From positions 9,610,001 to 9,674,000 of the forward strand of contig NZ_CP109430.1 of the NCBI RefSeq assembly GCF_036250735.1: DNA of 64,000 nt, in the 5' to 3' direction. Every line of letters begins with the position of its first letter. The first letter of the stretch is position 1. The notes under the pieces were generated by a model. That model worked only from the letters and a program-made list of their open reading frames with translations, had not been told where the DNA came from and ran no database searches. The stretch comes from Streptosporangium sp. NBC_01495. GTDB taxonomy: Bacteria > Actinomycetota > Actinomycetes > Streptosporangiales > Streptosporangiaceae. Below are positions 1 to 8,243 of this stretch, one piece after another. A program made the translations under genes and the position numbers.

Positions 1-270
1 ACGGTCGAACAGGTCGCCGTAGAACCAGTAGCGGCCGTTGTCCTTGGTCCAGTAGCCCTTGAAGTAGGAGCGGTGGCCGAAGTCCTCGCCGCGGCCGAAA
101 CCGGAGTAGTAGGGGCCGAAGAAGTGCTTGCTGGAGGTCTGCGCCTGCTGCGTGGCGGCGGCCGAGGCGGTACCGGCGGTGGAGGCGGAGGCGGCGGGGG
201 CCGCGGCCACACCGGCCAGCAGGGAGGCGGCCAGGGCCGCTCCGGCGAGAAGGGTGCGCGTCGTGCTCAT
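1..270 (-). CDS. Secreted small protein, 3' end outside window
   Basis: The minus strand reads a typical Sec signal peptide: MSTTRT, a hydrophobic Leu/Ala stretch, then an Ala-rich cleavage region near residue 29. A mature part rich in Phe, Tyr and Gly follows (HFFGPYYSGFGRGEDFG). The frame is open to the window edge, so the C-terminus is missing. I chose the ATG at 270 because AGGAG lies 7 nt upstream; an in-frame ATG at 276 is only 1 nt from it. No family is recognised. The aromatic/glycine composition suggests a small secreted structural or inhibitor-like protein, which is inference. Confidence 0.7.
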   Translation of the reverse strand, partial: MSTTRTLLAGAALAASLLAGVAAAPAASASTAGTASAAATQQAQTSSKHFFGPYYSGFGRGEDFGHRSYFKGYWTKDNGRYWFYGDLFDR

Positions 271-424
271 CGTCATGCTCCTGTGCGGTGGTGTGGGGGT
301 GTTGCCGTTCGGACACCACGGACACTAGAAACAGTCGACACTTCCTTCTGCGGAGGAATACACATTCACCGTCGAAGGTGCACTATTACGGATTCGCACC
401 CCGGCCTCACCCGAGCAGACCGTC

Positions 425-961
425 TCACGTCTCCGCGGTGAGGTCCACGCGCCAGTCGTTGCACCGTATGGCGTTTCCCGGCGGGTATTCGGAGTCGCAC
501 TCGGCGACGAACTGGAACCCGGCCTTCCGGCAGATCGCGTTCGACGCGGGGTTGTCGACGGAGGGATACGCGTGAACGTACCGGTGCGTCCGCTCCGCCC
601 TGGCCCTGGCGACGACGGCCAGGGCCGCCGCGGCCGCTATGCCCCTGCCCTGGAACTCCGGTAGAACGCCCCAGCCGGTCTCGTACACGGTCTCGTCGTG
701 CCAGACGCGTTCCCAGTATCCGATGCTGCCGACCCGCTGGAGATCGGCGAGCAGGACGATGCTGAACATGCGGCCGGTCCCCTTCCCGACGATGTCGACA
801 TACCGTCTGTGACGTTCGAGGAGTTTCTCCTCGGTCTCCGGGCCTCCCAGGTGTTCGGTCATCTCCGGCGCGTTGATCCGACGCAGCAGGTCGAAGTCGG
901 TCTCCGCCCACGGATCGAGCCGTACCAGCGGCGCGTTTCCTCGCTCCGGCATCTCTCTCAC
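425..961 (-). CDS. GNAT-family N-acetyltransferase
   Basis: A 178-residue protein of the RimJ/RimL-like GNAT type. It starts with LVRLDPWAETDFDLL and has the acetyl-CoA binding segment VLPEFQGRGIAAAAAL at about residues 98-113, followed by the family's late motif NPASNAICRKAGF near 138-150. These match the V/I-x-P-x-x-Q/R-G-x-G/A loop and the usual NxxSxxxxxKxGF element. GNAT enzymes transfer acetyl from acetyl-CoA to an amine; the substrate cannot be read here. It is a single gene facing away from the helicase gene. The start ATG gives a length normal for the family. Confidence 0.88.
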   Translation of the reverse strand: MREMPERGNAPLVRLDPWAETDFDLLRRINAPEMTEHLGGPETEEKLLERHRRYVDIVGKGTGRMFSIVLLADLQRVGSIGYWERVWHDETVYETGWGVLPEFQGRGIAAAAALAVVARARAERTHRYVHAYPSVDNPASNAICRKAGFQFVAECDSEYPPGNAIRCNDWRVDLTAET

Positions 962-1224
962 TTCACTTTCGGCCGTTCGCGTTCAGAGGCATGCGGATTC
1001 TGCCAGGCACCACCGACAATCGGCCCCGGCCCGTGCTCGGCGGGCGGTGGGACCGGGGCTCCCGCACCCGTGGGTCCGTACGCGCCCGCCGCCGGAAGGG
1101 GGACCCGCGGGCACCGGGCCGACCGGCCTGCCCATCGGGTTCTCCCCGACACCCATGAACGGCTCGTCACCGGGCAAAGGGCTGTGACGCCGTGTCCGGC
1201 CTGGCCGGTCGTTGACAATCGACC

Positions 1225-1295
1225 GGGCGGTTGGCAACGGTGAACTACTGCGATCGGCCGGGCGGCCGACGACGGTGAACCAGCGCGATCGGGCC
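1225..1295. repeat. Imperfect 35-bp direct repeat upstream of the helicase gene
   Basis: Positions 962-1315 hold no gene I can support. Near the helicase start, two adjacent imperfect copies of a roughly 35-bp unit share the core CGGTGAACYA-GCGATCGG (1225-1259 and 1260-1295). A TTGACA at 1212-1217 could be a -35 box, but no convincing -10 lies at the right distance. The repeat may bind a regulator or be a replication-slippage relic. Confidence 0.45.
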
Positions 1296-1315
1296 GTGAC
1301 GGGAGGGACGAGAGC

Positions 1316-3583
1316 TTGGGCGAAGTCGGGCGGGAGGGCGCCGCACCCACACCCAGGCAGGTCAGGACCCTCTTCCTGAGGGCGGGTCGCCTCCTGTCCC
1401 ACGCGCGCACGCTGCTCGCCGATGACGCGCGGGCGCGCGCCGACGCCCAGCGGGCGCTGTCCTCCATGCGCACGCGCCTGGCACGCGAGGAACTGGGGTC
1501 GATTCCCCTGGCGCGCCTGAAGGACGTCACCGTGGGGCGGCTGCGCCTCAGGCCCTTCGAACAGGCCGGCTACCAGACGATCTTGGACATCCTGGACACC
1601 ACGCCGTACGCGCTCCAGCTGCTCCCCGGGGTCGGATCGTGGAACGCGAGACAGGCACACGCCGCCGCCGGGCAGATCGCCAAGGCGGTGGAGGAGACGG
1701 TGGCGCTGCGGATCGACGTCGACCGGCAGGACGACGAGACCACGGCCCTGCTGATCGCGCTGAACCGGCTGGTGAACGCCGGCCCCGACCTGCCGCGCGC
1801 GGGCGGCGCCGCGCGGAGGATCGAGGAGAGGCTGGCCTCGCTCCTGCCCGCCGCGCAACCGGCTCGCGGGTGGTTGCGGATGCTCCTCGCGGGCCGGGGA
1901 GGCCGTCACCGCGCGCAGGAGGCCGTCGCGCGGATCGGGGACGTGATCGCGGAGGCGAACGCGTCCGACACGGCACTGCTTTTCAGCCAGGCCTCCGTGG
2001 ATCTGCTGCGCCCGCCGGTGTCCGGCATCGAGGCGTGGGTCGACTTCGAACTCCGCGCGTCCGAGTACTACAACCTGCTCGCCGAGATCGCGGCCACGGA
2101 ACCCGACCGTGTCGCCTCCGAGGGGTTCCTGCCCGACGACATCTCCGCGCGGGTCAAGGCCCAGGATCTCGACGACACCCACCGCAGGGTCTCCCTGCGC
2201 GGCTACCAGTCGTTCGGCGCCCGCTTCGCCCTCGCCCAGCGCCGGGTGGTCCTGGGGGACGAGATGGGCCTGGGCAAGACCATCGAGGCCATCGCCGCCC
2301 TGGCGCACCTCAGGGCGCGGGGTGAGAGCCACTTCCTGGTGGCCTGCCCGGCCAGCGTCCTGATCAACTGGGTACGCGAGGTCGAGACCCGCAGCACGCT
2401 CAGGGCCTACTCCCTGCGCGGTACCGACCGGGTCGCGGCCCTGGCGGAGTGGGTCCGCACCGGCGGTGTCGCCGTGACCACCATCGACACCCTGCACCGG
2501 CTGGAGATCCCCGGTGACGTGGCGCTCGGGATGCTCGTGGTCGACGAGGCCCACTACGTGAAGAACCCCGCCGCCCGGCGGTCGCAGGCCGTCGCCCGGT
2601 GGTGCGGCCGTACCGACCGGGTGCTGTTCATGACCGGCACCCCGATGGAGAACCGCGTCGAGGAGTTCCGCAACCTGATCGGTTACCTCAGGCCGGATCT
2701 GATCCCCGGCCTCCGGAACGGCGACGCGGCGGCGGGGGCCGCCGGGGTGGCGGGGGCGGCGGGGGCCGCGGGGGCGGCGGGGGCACAGTCCTTCCGCAGG
2801 GCGGTGGCGCCGGTGTACCTGCGCCGCAACCAGGAGGACGTGCTCACCGAGCTGCCCGACCTCGTCCACGTGGACGAGTGGGAGGAGTTCAGCCCCGCGG
2901 ATCTCGCCGCCTACCGGAAGGCCGTGTCCGGCGGGAACTTCATGGCGATGCGCCGCGCCGCCTACGCCGTGCCGGAGACGTCGACCAAACTCCAGCGGCT
3001 GCTGGAACTCGTCGACGAGGCGGCGGGCAACGATCTCAAGGTCGTGGTCTTCTCCTACTTCCGCGACGTCGTGACCGCCGTTCACGAAGCCCTCGGCGGC
3101 CCCGGTACCTCGGAGTCCGCCGGTGACCCCGGCGGCCGGGTCCACGGGCCGATCTCGGGCGACCTCGGCGCCGCCCGACGCCAGCAGGTCATCGACGAGT
3201 TCACGGCGGCCCCCGGCCATGCCGTGCTGCTCAGCCAGATCCAGGCCGGCGGGATCGGCGTCAACCTGCAGGCCGCCTCCGTAGTGATCATCTGCGAGCC
3301 CCAGGTCAAGCCGACCACGGAGAGCCAGGCCGTGGCCCGCGCCCACCGCATGGGACAGGTCCGCAAGGTCCAGGTGCACCGCATCCTGACGGCCGACAGC
3401 GTCGACCAGCGCATGCTCGACATCCTCCGTGGCAAGGCCGGGCTCTTCGACACCTACGCCCGCCGCAGCGACCTGGCCGAGTCCACCCCCGACGCGATCG
3501 ACATCTCCGAACAGGCACTGGCCCGCCAGATCGTCGAGGAGGAACAGCGGCGCCTCGCGACGTCACGGCCACCGCGCGCCTGA
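1316..3583 (+). CDS. SNF2-family DEAD/DEAH helicase-like ATPase
   Basis: A 755-residue SWI2/SNF2-type ATPase. A non-catalytic N-terminus of about 300 residues includes a helix-hairpin-helix-like segment (LLPGVGSWNARQ). Walker A is GDEMGLGKTIEA near 313, DEAH lies in VVDEAHYVKNP near 410, FMTGTPMENR near 435, and the C-terminal motif AVARAHRMGQ near 675. Such proteins translocate on duplex DNA and remodel protein-DNA complexes. The two lobes are separated by a low-complexity Gly/Ala linker (about 471-492) encoded by GGGGCC/GCGGGG-type repeats. The TTG start is preceded by GGGAGGG at 8 nt. It stands alone and its specific role is unknown. Confidence 0.85.
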   Translation: MGEVGREGAAPTPRQVRTLFLRAGRLLSHARTLLADDARARADAQRALSSMRTRLAREELGSIPLARLKDVTVGRLRLRPFEQAGYQTILDILDTTPYALQLLPGVGSWNARQAHAAAGQIAKAVEETVALRIDVDRQDDETTALLIALNRLVNAGPDLPRAGGAARRIEERLASLLPAAQPARGWLRMLLAGRGGRHRAQEAVARIGDVIAEANASDTALLFSQASVDLLRPPVSGIEAWVDFELRASEYYNLLAEIAATEPDRVASEGFLPDDISARVKAQDLDDTHRRVSLRGYQSFGARFALAQRRVVLGDEMGLGKTIEAIAALAHLRARGESHFLVACPASVLINWVREVETRSTLRAYSLRGTDRVAALAEWVRTGGVAVTTIDTLHRLEIPGDVALGMLVVDEAHYVKNPAARRSQAVARWCGRTDRVLFMTGTPMENRVEEFRNLIGYLRPDLIPGLRNGDAAAGAAGVAGAAGAAGAAGAQSFRRAVAPVYLRRNQEDVLTELPDLVHVDEWEEFSPADLAAYRKAVSGGNFMAMRRAAYAVPETSTKLQRLLELVDEAAGNDLKVVVFSYFRDVVTAVHEALGGPGTSESAGDPGGRVHGPISGDLGAARRQQVIDEFTAAPGHAVLLSQIQAGGIGVNLQAASVVIICEPQVKPTTESQAVARAHRMGQVRKVQVHRILTADSVDQRMLDILRGKAGLFDTYARRSDLAESTPDAIDISEQALARQIVEEEQRRLATSRPPRA

Positions 3584-3616
3584 GAGAGATCGCGGATCCG
3601 GTCGGGGAGCCGGGAA

Positions 3617-3634
3617 GTACGCGGATTCGCGTAC
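3617..3634. promoter_or_regulatory. 7-bp dyad between helicase and secY-like gene
   Basis: GTACGCG and CGCGTAC form a perfect inverted repeat separated by GATT. It lies 34 bp after the helicase stop and about 57 bp before the secY-like start. It could be an operator for the latter or a weak terminator; there is no T-tract. Confidence 0.35.
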
Positions 3635-3690
3635 GGCGAAGCCTCGGATGAGCGGATGTCCCGCCGCGCCCGCGCGCCCAGACTCTGCGC

Positions 3691-5004
3691 ATGCCCACCA
3701 TGCTCGTCCGTGCCTTCCGCGTGCCCGACCTCCGCGGGAAACTGCTCTTCACGCTGGCGATGATCGCGCTGTTCAGGTTCGGGCAGATGCTGCCCGCGCC
3801 CGGCGTGAACGTGGTCGCGGTGCGGGAGTGCCTGAACGGGACCCGTGGCGGGTTCATCGACATGTTGCAGCTGTTCAGCGGCGGGGCGATGCTGAAACTG
3901 TCGGTGTTCGCCCTCGGGATCATGCCGTACATCACCGCCGGGATCCTGGTCCAGCTGCTCACCGTGACGGTCCCGCGCCTGGAGGCGCTCAGGAAAGAGG
4001 GGCGGCAGGGACAGGCGAAGATCACGCAGTACACGAGGTACCTGACGGTGGCGCTGGCCGTGCTCAACGCCACCACCGTCGTGTCGATGGCCCGCTCGGG
4101 CCAGATCTTCCCCAACTGCGACCGGCAGGTGCTGCACGACCGGAGCCCGATGACGATCGCGGTGATCGTGGTCACCCTGGTGGCCGGAACGTGCGTGATC
4201 ATGTGGCTGGGCGAGCTGATCACCGATCGGGGGATCGGGAACGGCATGTCCATCCTGATCTTCACGCAGGTGATCGCCGTGTTCCCCTCCTACATGTCCA
4301 ACATCTTCCTGCTCAGCCCGTTCGCCCTGGCGACCATGCTGGTCTCGGGCGTCTTCCTGGTGGCGGCGGTGGTGTTCATGGAGCAGGCTCAGCGACGGAT
4401 CCCGGTGCAGTACGCCAAGCGGATGGTCGGGCGCAGGATGTACGGCGGAACCTCGACCTACCTCCCCCTGAAGGTCAACCAGGCCGGGATCGTCCCCGTC
4501 ATCTTCACCTCGTCCCTGCTCTTCCTGCCGCAGCTGGCGATGCAGCTGCTGGGCGGCACCGGACCGGTCTCGGCGTGGATCGCGCGCTATCTCGTCTCCG
4601 GCGACCATCCGGTCTACATCACGGCGTACCTCCTGCTGATCGTGGCCTTCACCTACTTCTACGTGTCCATCACCTTCAACCCGGAGGAGGTGGCCGACAA
4701 CATGAGGCGGTTCAACGGGTTCGTACCGGGCATCCGGCCGGGACGCCCCACCGCGGAGTATCTGCGGTTCGTGCTCTCGCGGCTGACCGCACCGGGAGCG
4801 GCCTACCTCGCCACGCTGTCGCTGATCCCGATCATCGCGTTCATGGTGCTGCGCGACCCGGCGACCCAGCAGAACTTCCCGTTCGGCGGGACGACCGTCC
4901 TCATCATGGTCGGGGTGGGGCTGGACACGGTGAAGCAGATCGAGGCGCAGCTGGACCAGCGTGACTACCGGGGCTTCCTCAGGGGATCGTCATCCCGGAC
5001 CTGA
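3691..5004 (+). CDS. secY: Preprotein translocase SecY paralogue (orphan locus)
   Basis: A 437-residue polytopic membrane protein with the SecY signature. The N-terminus VPDLRGKLLFTLAMIALFR leads into TM1, the plug/TM2 region is GVNVVAVRECLNG, then GIMPYITAGILVQLL and the cytosolic loop RRMYGGTSTYLPLKVNQAGIVPVIF that contacts ribosome/SecA. Ten membrane segments are expected. Usual actinobacterial secY sits in the ribosomal-protein operon before adk. Here it stands between a helicase and a two-component system with no secE, secA2 or adk, so it is a second, dispersed copy (inference, since the main copy is outside the window). No clear ribosome site precedes the ATG; an in-frame ATG lies at 3700. 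Its last 26 nt overlap the convergent response regulator. Confidence 0.88.
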   Translation: MPTMLVRAFRVPDLRGKLLFTLAMIALFRFGQMLPAPGVNVVAVRECLNGTRGGFIDMLQLFSGGAMLKLSVFALGIMPYITAGILVQLLTVTVPRLEALRKEGRQGQAKITQYTRYLTVALAVLNATTVVSMARSGQIFPNCDRQVLHDRSPMTIAVIVVTLVAGTCVIMWLGELITDRGIGNGMSILIFTQVIAVFPSYMSNIFLLSPFALATMLVSGVFLVAAVVFMEQAQRRIPVQYAKRMVGRRMYGGTSTYLPLKVNQAGIVPVIFTSSLLFLPQLAMQLLGGTGPVSAWIARYLVSGDHPVYITAYLLLIVAFTYFYVSITFNPEEVADNMRRFNGFVPGIRPGRPTAEYLRFVLSRLTAPGAAYLATLSLIPIIAFMVLRDPATQQNFPFGGTTVLIMVGVGLDTVKQIEAQLDQRDYRGFLRGSSSRT

Positions 5005-5644
5005 GCGCGAAGACGACCAGCTGGGCACGGTCGCGGGCGTGCAGCTTGACCATGGCCCGGCTGACGTGGGTGCGGACCGTGTCGGGGCTGATGACCAGCT
5101 CCGCGGCGATCTCGTCGTTCGACCGGCCGGTGGCCACCCAGGCGACCATCTCCCGTTCCCTGGGGGTGAGGGTGTCGAGGCCCTCCACCGGGGTGACGTC
5201 GTGGCGGCCGAACAGCCCGATCACCTTCCTGGTGACGGACGGGGAGAGCAGGGCCTCCCCCGAGGCGACGACCCTGATCGCGCGGGTGAGCTCCTCGGGG
5301 GCGCTGTCCTTGAGGACGAACCCGCTGGCCCCGGCCTGCAGGGCGGCGAAGACGTACCGGTCGACCTCGAAGGTGGTGACGACGACCACCCGCGTGGTGT
5401 TGAGCGCGGGATCGGCGGCGATGGCCCGCAGCGTGTCGATACCGTCCATGCCTGGCATGCGGATGTCGAGCAGCAGGACGTCGGGACGGGTCTCGCCCAG
5501 CAGCCGCAGCGCCGCGGCGCCGTCGGCGGCCTCACCGGCGAACTCCAGGTCGGGCTCGCGGTCGATGAGCGCCCTCAGCCCCATGCGGACGACGGCCTGG
5601 TCATCGGCGAGCGCCACACGGATCGGGCCCCCCGGAGACGTCAC
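4979..5644 (-). CDS. NarL/LuxR-family response regulator
   Basis: A 221-residue response regulator. The receiver domain has the acidic pocket VALADDQAVVR, the phospho-acceptor Asp in LLLDIRMPGMDG near residue 56 and the Lys in FVLKDSAPEE near 106. A LuxR-type helix-turn-helix begins at LTPREREMVAWVATGRSNDEIA (about 151-172). The GTG start overlaps the stop of the upstream sensor kinase (GTGA), so the two are translationally coupled and form a two-component pair. The target genes are not evident. Confidence 0.92.
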   Translation of the reverse strand: MTSPGGPIRVALADDQAVVRMGLRALIDREPDLEFAGEAADGAAALRLLGETRPDVLLLDIRMPGMDGIDTLRAIAADPALNTTRVVVVTTFEVDRYVFAALQAGASGFVLKDSAPEELTRAIRVVASGEALLSPSVTRKVIGLFGRHDVTPVEGLDTLTPREREMVAWVATGRSNDEIAAELVISPDTVRTHVSRAMVKLHARDRAQLVVFALRSGMTIP

Positions 5645-7002
5645 GCGGTCTCCCGGGGCACGGCCCCACCCGGCTTCACGTGGCGTACGGGGAAGGCCTC
5701 ACCCGGCGTCGCCCGGGGGGTGACTTCGTCCGGCGTCCGGGATTTGCCCGGCGTCCAGGATTCGCCCGGCGTCCAGGATTCGCCCGGCGTCCAGGGTTCG
5801 CCCGGCACCCGCGGAAGGACGTCGCCCCGCGTCCGGGAGAAGGCCTCACCTGGCACCCGGGGGAAGCGGGCCACGACGCGGAACCCGCCGCCCTCGCGGG
5901 GGCCCGCGCCGAAGGCGCCACCGGCCTCCGCCACCCGGACCCGCATCCCGGCCAGCCCCCGGCCCTCGGCGGCCGTTCCCGAGGAACCGCTCCCCCTGTC
6001 GGCGACCTCCAGGACGAACGCGCGAGGGTCGCCGGTGACGCGGACCAGTGCCCTGGTCGGACCGGCGTGGCGCAGGACGTTGGTCAGCGACTCGCGTACG
6101 ACGCGGTAGACGACGCCTTCGAGGTGCGCGGGAACGTCCGGCGCGGCAGGCTCGACGTCGACGGGCAGCCCCGCCGCGCGCACCCCGTCGACCAACCGGA
6201 GCAGGTCGTGGTCGGCGGAGGTCTCGGGGTCGATGAGGTCGAGCGCGGAGCGGAGCTGGTCGAGCGCCCGCACACTGGTCGAGCGGATCGCCTCCAGCGA
6301 CTCGCGGACCTGGTCGGGCCGCTCGTCGAACATGAGCAGGGCGACCCCGGCCTGCATGGCGATGGTCGCGAGGCCGTGCCCCGCGACGTCGTGAACCTCT
6401 CCCGCGATACGCGCCCGCTCCAGGGCGATCAGCTCCCGCACCGCCTCACCGGCCGGTTCGGACGGTCTCGCGGCCTCCGCGCCGGTCGCCGCGGTCCCCA
6501 CACCCGCCGTCACGGTTCCCGCGCTTGTCGTGGCGGTCCCCGCACCGGTCGCGGCGGTCCCCGCGCCCGTCGTCACGGTTCCCGCGCCCGTCGCGGCGGC
6601 CCCCACACCCGTCGCGACATCCGCGCCCGTCACCGTCGCCGACGGTCTCACCGGCTTAACGAGCAGCGCCGGACGGGCCGGCACCGCGCTCAGGCTCCAG
6701 CTCGCCGGGACGTCCGTACCGGGCGACACCCTGCCGCTCGAAGGCGCCGCGCCGAGAGCCCGACCGGCCGGGACACCGGCGCCCGGCGACTCGGCCGCGC
6801 CCGCGTCACGGTCCTGGGGCTGGGTGGTCGTACTGCGGGCCTGGACGAGACCGCTGGACGGCCACGGGATGGCCAGCCAGCCCACCCACGCCAGCATGAG
6901 GATGACCGGCAGGTCACGCAGGCGTCCCAGGCGGGAAAGCGCCATCGCGGCCGCCGCGATGGAGTCACGCGGACGGCCGTCCGGATGCGTGGGCTCGGTC
7001 AC
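5641..7002 (-). CDS. Sensor histidine kinase (HisKA_3) with low-complexity insert and tail
   Basis: A 453-residue NarX/DesK-type kinase. The dimerisation/phosphoacceptor helix is ERARIAGEVHDVAGHGLATI (His near 210), and the HATPase domain ends with RGLAGMRVRVAEAGGAFG. Only one clear membrane segment is visible near residues 32-50, fewer than the four to six usual in this family. Between it and the kinase core lies a Thr/Ala/Gly region of six 7-residue units, and the C-terminus ends in PGESWT-type repeats; both are DNA minisatellites. The GTG start has GGAGG 3 nt upstream. Its partner is the overlapping response regulator. Confidence 0.85.
   Translation of the reverse strand: MTEPTHPDGRPRDSIAAAAMALSRLGRLRDLPVILMLAWVGWLAIPWPSSGLVQARSTTTQPQDRDAGAAESPGAGVPAGRALGAAPSSGRVSPGTDVPASWSLSAVPARPALLVKPVRPSATVTGADVATGVGAAATGAGTVTTGAGTAATGAGTATTSAGTVTAGVGTAATGAEAARPSEPAGEAVRELIALERARIAGEVHDVAGHGLATIAMQAGVALLMFDERPDQVRESLEAIRSTSVRALDQLRSALDLIDPETSADHDLLRLVDGVRAAGLPVDVEPAAPDVPAHLEGVVYRVVRESLTNVLRHAGPTRALVRVTGDPRAFVLEVADRGSGSSGTAAEGRGLAGMRVRVAEAGGAFGAGPREGGGFRVVARFPRVPGEAFSRTRGDVLPRVPGEPWTPGESWTPGESWTPGKSRTPDEVTPRATPGEAFPVRHVKPGGAVPRETA
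5732..5803 (-). repeat. 18-bp minisatellite in kinase C-terminal tail
   Basis: Four adjacent 18-bp units (consensus GGCGTCCAGGATTCGCCC, starting at 5732, 5750, 5768 and 5786) encode repeats of TPGESW/TPGKSR after the kinase catalytic domain. Related wording continues on both sides in a more degenerate form. The unit length keeps the reading frame. Confidence 0.85.
6493..6618 (-). repeat. 21-bp minisatellite between membrane anchor and kinase core
   Basis: Six units of 21 bp begin at 6493, 6514, 6535, 6556, 6577 and 6598. Each encodes seven residues of the form ATGAGTV/TTGAGTA. They sit between the single transmembrane helix and the phosphoacceptor helix, where a flexible Pro-free linker would be tolerated. 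Copy number may vary between strains. Confidence 0.85.
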
Positions 7003-7140
7003 CGTCCTCCATCAGAACAGACTCGTACGCACCGATCTTAGCCAGTACGTGACGGTCCCGTCCGAGCTCGGAAACCCCGGAGAACCACGGAGAACCACGG
7101 GAACCCCGGAAACCTCGGACGTGAGGAGCGGCCCGGTCGC

Positions 7141-7725
7141 CTACCGGTGGTCGCGCAGGGACTCCAGGATGCGCGACAGCGCCTCGGTGACGGCGGGGAG
7201 GTCGTCGGGATCCGTCGAGCGGGCCAGCCACAGGGCCGCCTCGTTCATCGCGCCGGACAGGAGGTGGGCCAGCGGCTCCACGGGCTGGCGGGCGACGACC
7301 CCCGCCTCGATCAGCGTGCCGAGCGCCTCGGCGAGGTGCCGCGCCGAGGACGCCTCGTCCATGGCCCGCCACTCGTTCCAGCCGACCACCGCGGGGCCGT
7401 CGATGAGCATGATCCGCTGCACGTCGGGGTCGCGGCTCACCGCGAGGAAGGCCCGGCATCCCGCGACCAGTTGCTCCCAGGGGTCGTCGTACGCGTCCGC
7501 CGCCGCGGCGACCCGCTCGCCGACCTCCTGCTGCACCTGCTCGACGACCACGTGGAAGAGGGCGGCCTTGCTCTCGAAGTGGTGGTAGAGCGCGCCCTTC
7601 GTGACGGCCGCGGCCCCGACGATCTGCGCCAGGCTCACCGCGGCGTACCCGTGCCGCGCGAACAGTGTCCTGGCCTCGGTCACCAGCGCCCGCCTGGTCT
7701 CCAGCCGTTGCCGTGCCCGGTTCAC
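7141..7725 (-). CDS. TetR-family transcriptional repressor
   Basis: A 194-residue TetR protein. The N-terminal helix-turn-helix is LFARHGYAAVSLAQIVGAAAV followed by TKGALYHHFESKAALF (about residues 20-55). The C-terminal domain contains MLIDGPAVVGWNEWRAMD, typical of one actinobacterial subgroup. I place the start at GTG 7725, where GGGAGG lies 5 nt upstream; longer in-frame readings run into the neighbouring genes and are not supported. It is divergent from the VOC gene and shares with it the operator at 7765-7787, so autoregulation and control of the neighbour are likely. Confidence 0.9.
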   Translation of the reverse strand: MNRARQRLETRRALVTEARTLFARHGYAAVSLAQIVGAAAVTKGALYHHFESKAALFHVVVEQVQQEVGERVAAAADAYDDPWEQLVAGCRAFLAVSRDPDVQRIMLIDGPAVVGWNEWRAMDEASSARHLAEALGTLIEAGVVARQPVEPLAHLLSGAMNEAALWLARSTDPDDLPAVTEALSRILESLRDHR

Positions 7726-7746
7726 CGCGGCCTCCCTTTGTTGGCG

Positions 7747-7787
7747 TACCGATGGTATGTTAGCTTCACATACCGACGGTATGTGAA
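7747..7787. promoter_or_regulatory. Tandem TetR operators
   Basis: A perfect 10-bp inverted repeat, TTCACATACC-GAC-GGTATGTGAA, spans 7765-7787. A weaker copy of the same core (GTACC-GAT-GGTATGT) lies at 7747-7760. Both fall in the 81-bp space between the divergent TetR and VOC genes, which is where a self-regulating TetR repressor normally binds. Confidence 0.85.
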
Positions 7788-7806
7788 TTCGCCGAAGGGA
7801 GAGAGC

Positions 7807-8223
7807 ATGACCCTCACGAGCTTCTACCCGGTCGTCTGCACCGATCGGATCGCCGAGTCCCACGACTTCTACCGGCGGTTCTTCGGCTTCGAGACCACGT
7901 TCGAGGCGGACTGGTACGTGAGCCTGCGACGGCCGGAGCCGCCGCACTACGAGCTGGCGCTCGTCGACAGCGACCATCCGACGGTCCCGGAGAAATACCG
8001 CTCGGCGGTACGGGGGCTGATCCTCAACTTCGAGGTGGCCGACGTCGACGCCGAGCACGACAGGCTCGTACTGCAGGCGGGACTCCCGGTGGAACTGACG
8101 CTGCGCACCGAGGAGTTCGGGCAGCGGCACTTCATCGTGGCCGCGCCCGACGGTGTGCTCATCGACGTGATCACCCCGACCGAGCCGTCCGCCGCCTACG
8201 CGGAGCAGTACGCGGCCCCCTGA
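7807..8223 (+). CDS. VOC (glyoxalase/bleomycin-resistance fold) protein
   Basis: A 138-residue protein of the vicinal-oxygen-chelate superfamily. It opens with SFYPVVCTDRIAESHDFYRRFFGF, the classic first beta-alpha motif, and has the second-half elements RGLILNFEVADVDAEHDRL and FIVAAPDGVLIDVI. These proteins bind metals or drugs and act as glyoxalases, dioxygenases or resistance proteins; the substrate is unknown here. The start ATG has GAAGGGAGAG just upstream. The divergent TetR gene and shared palindromic operator suggest inducible expression. Confidence 0.88.
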   Translation: MTLTSFYPVVCTDRIAESHDFYRRFFGFETTFEADWYVSLRRPEPPHYELALVDSDHPTVPEKYRSAVRGLILNFEVADVDAEHDRLVLQAGLPVELTLRTEEFGQRHFIVAAPDGVLIDVITPTEPSAAYAEQYAAP

Positions 8224-8243
8224 CCCGCATAGCCGGGCGGGTC

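Noticed and set aside
983..3379. A 798-codon open frame antisense to the helicase gene
   Set aside because: It is a GC-rich shadow frame without homology or ribosome site; the opposite frame carries clear SNF2 motifs.
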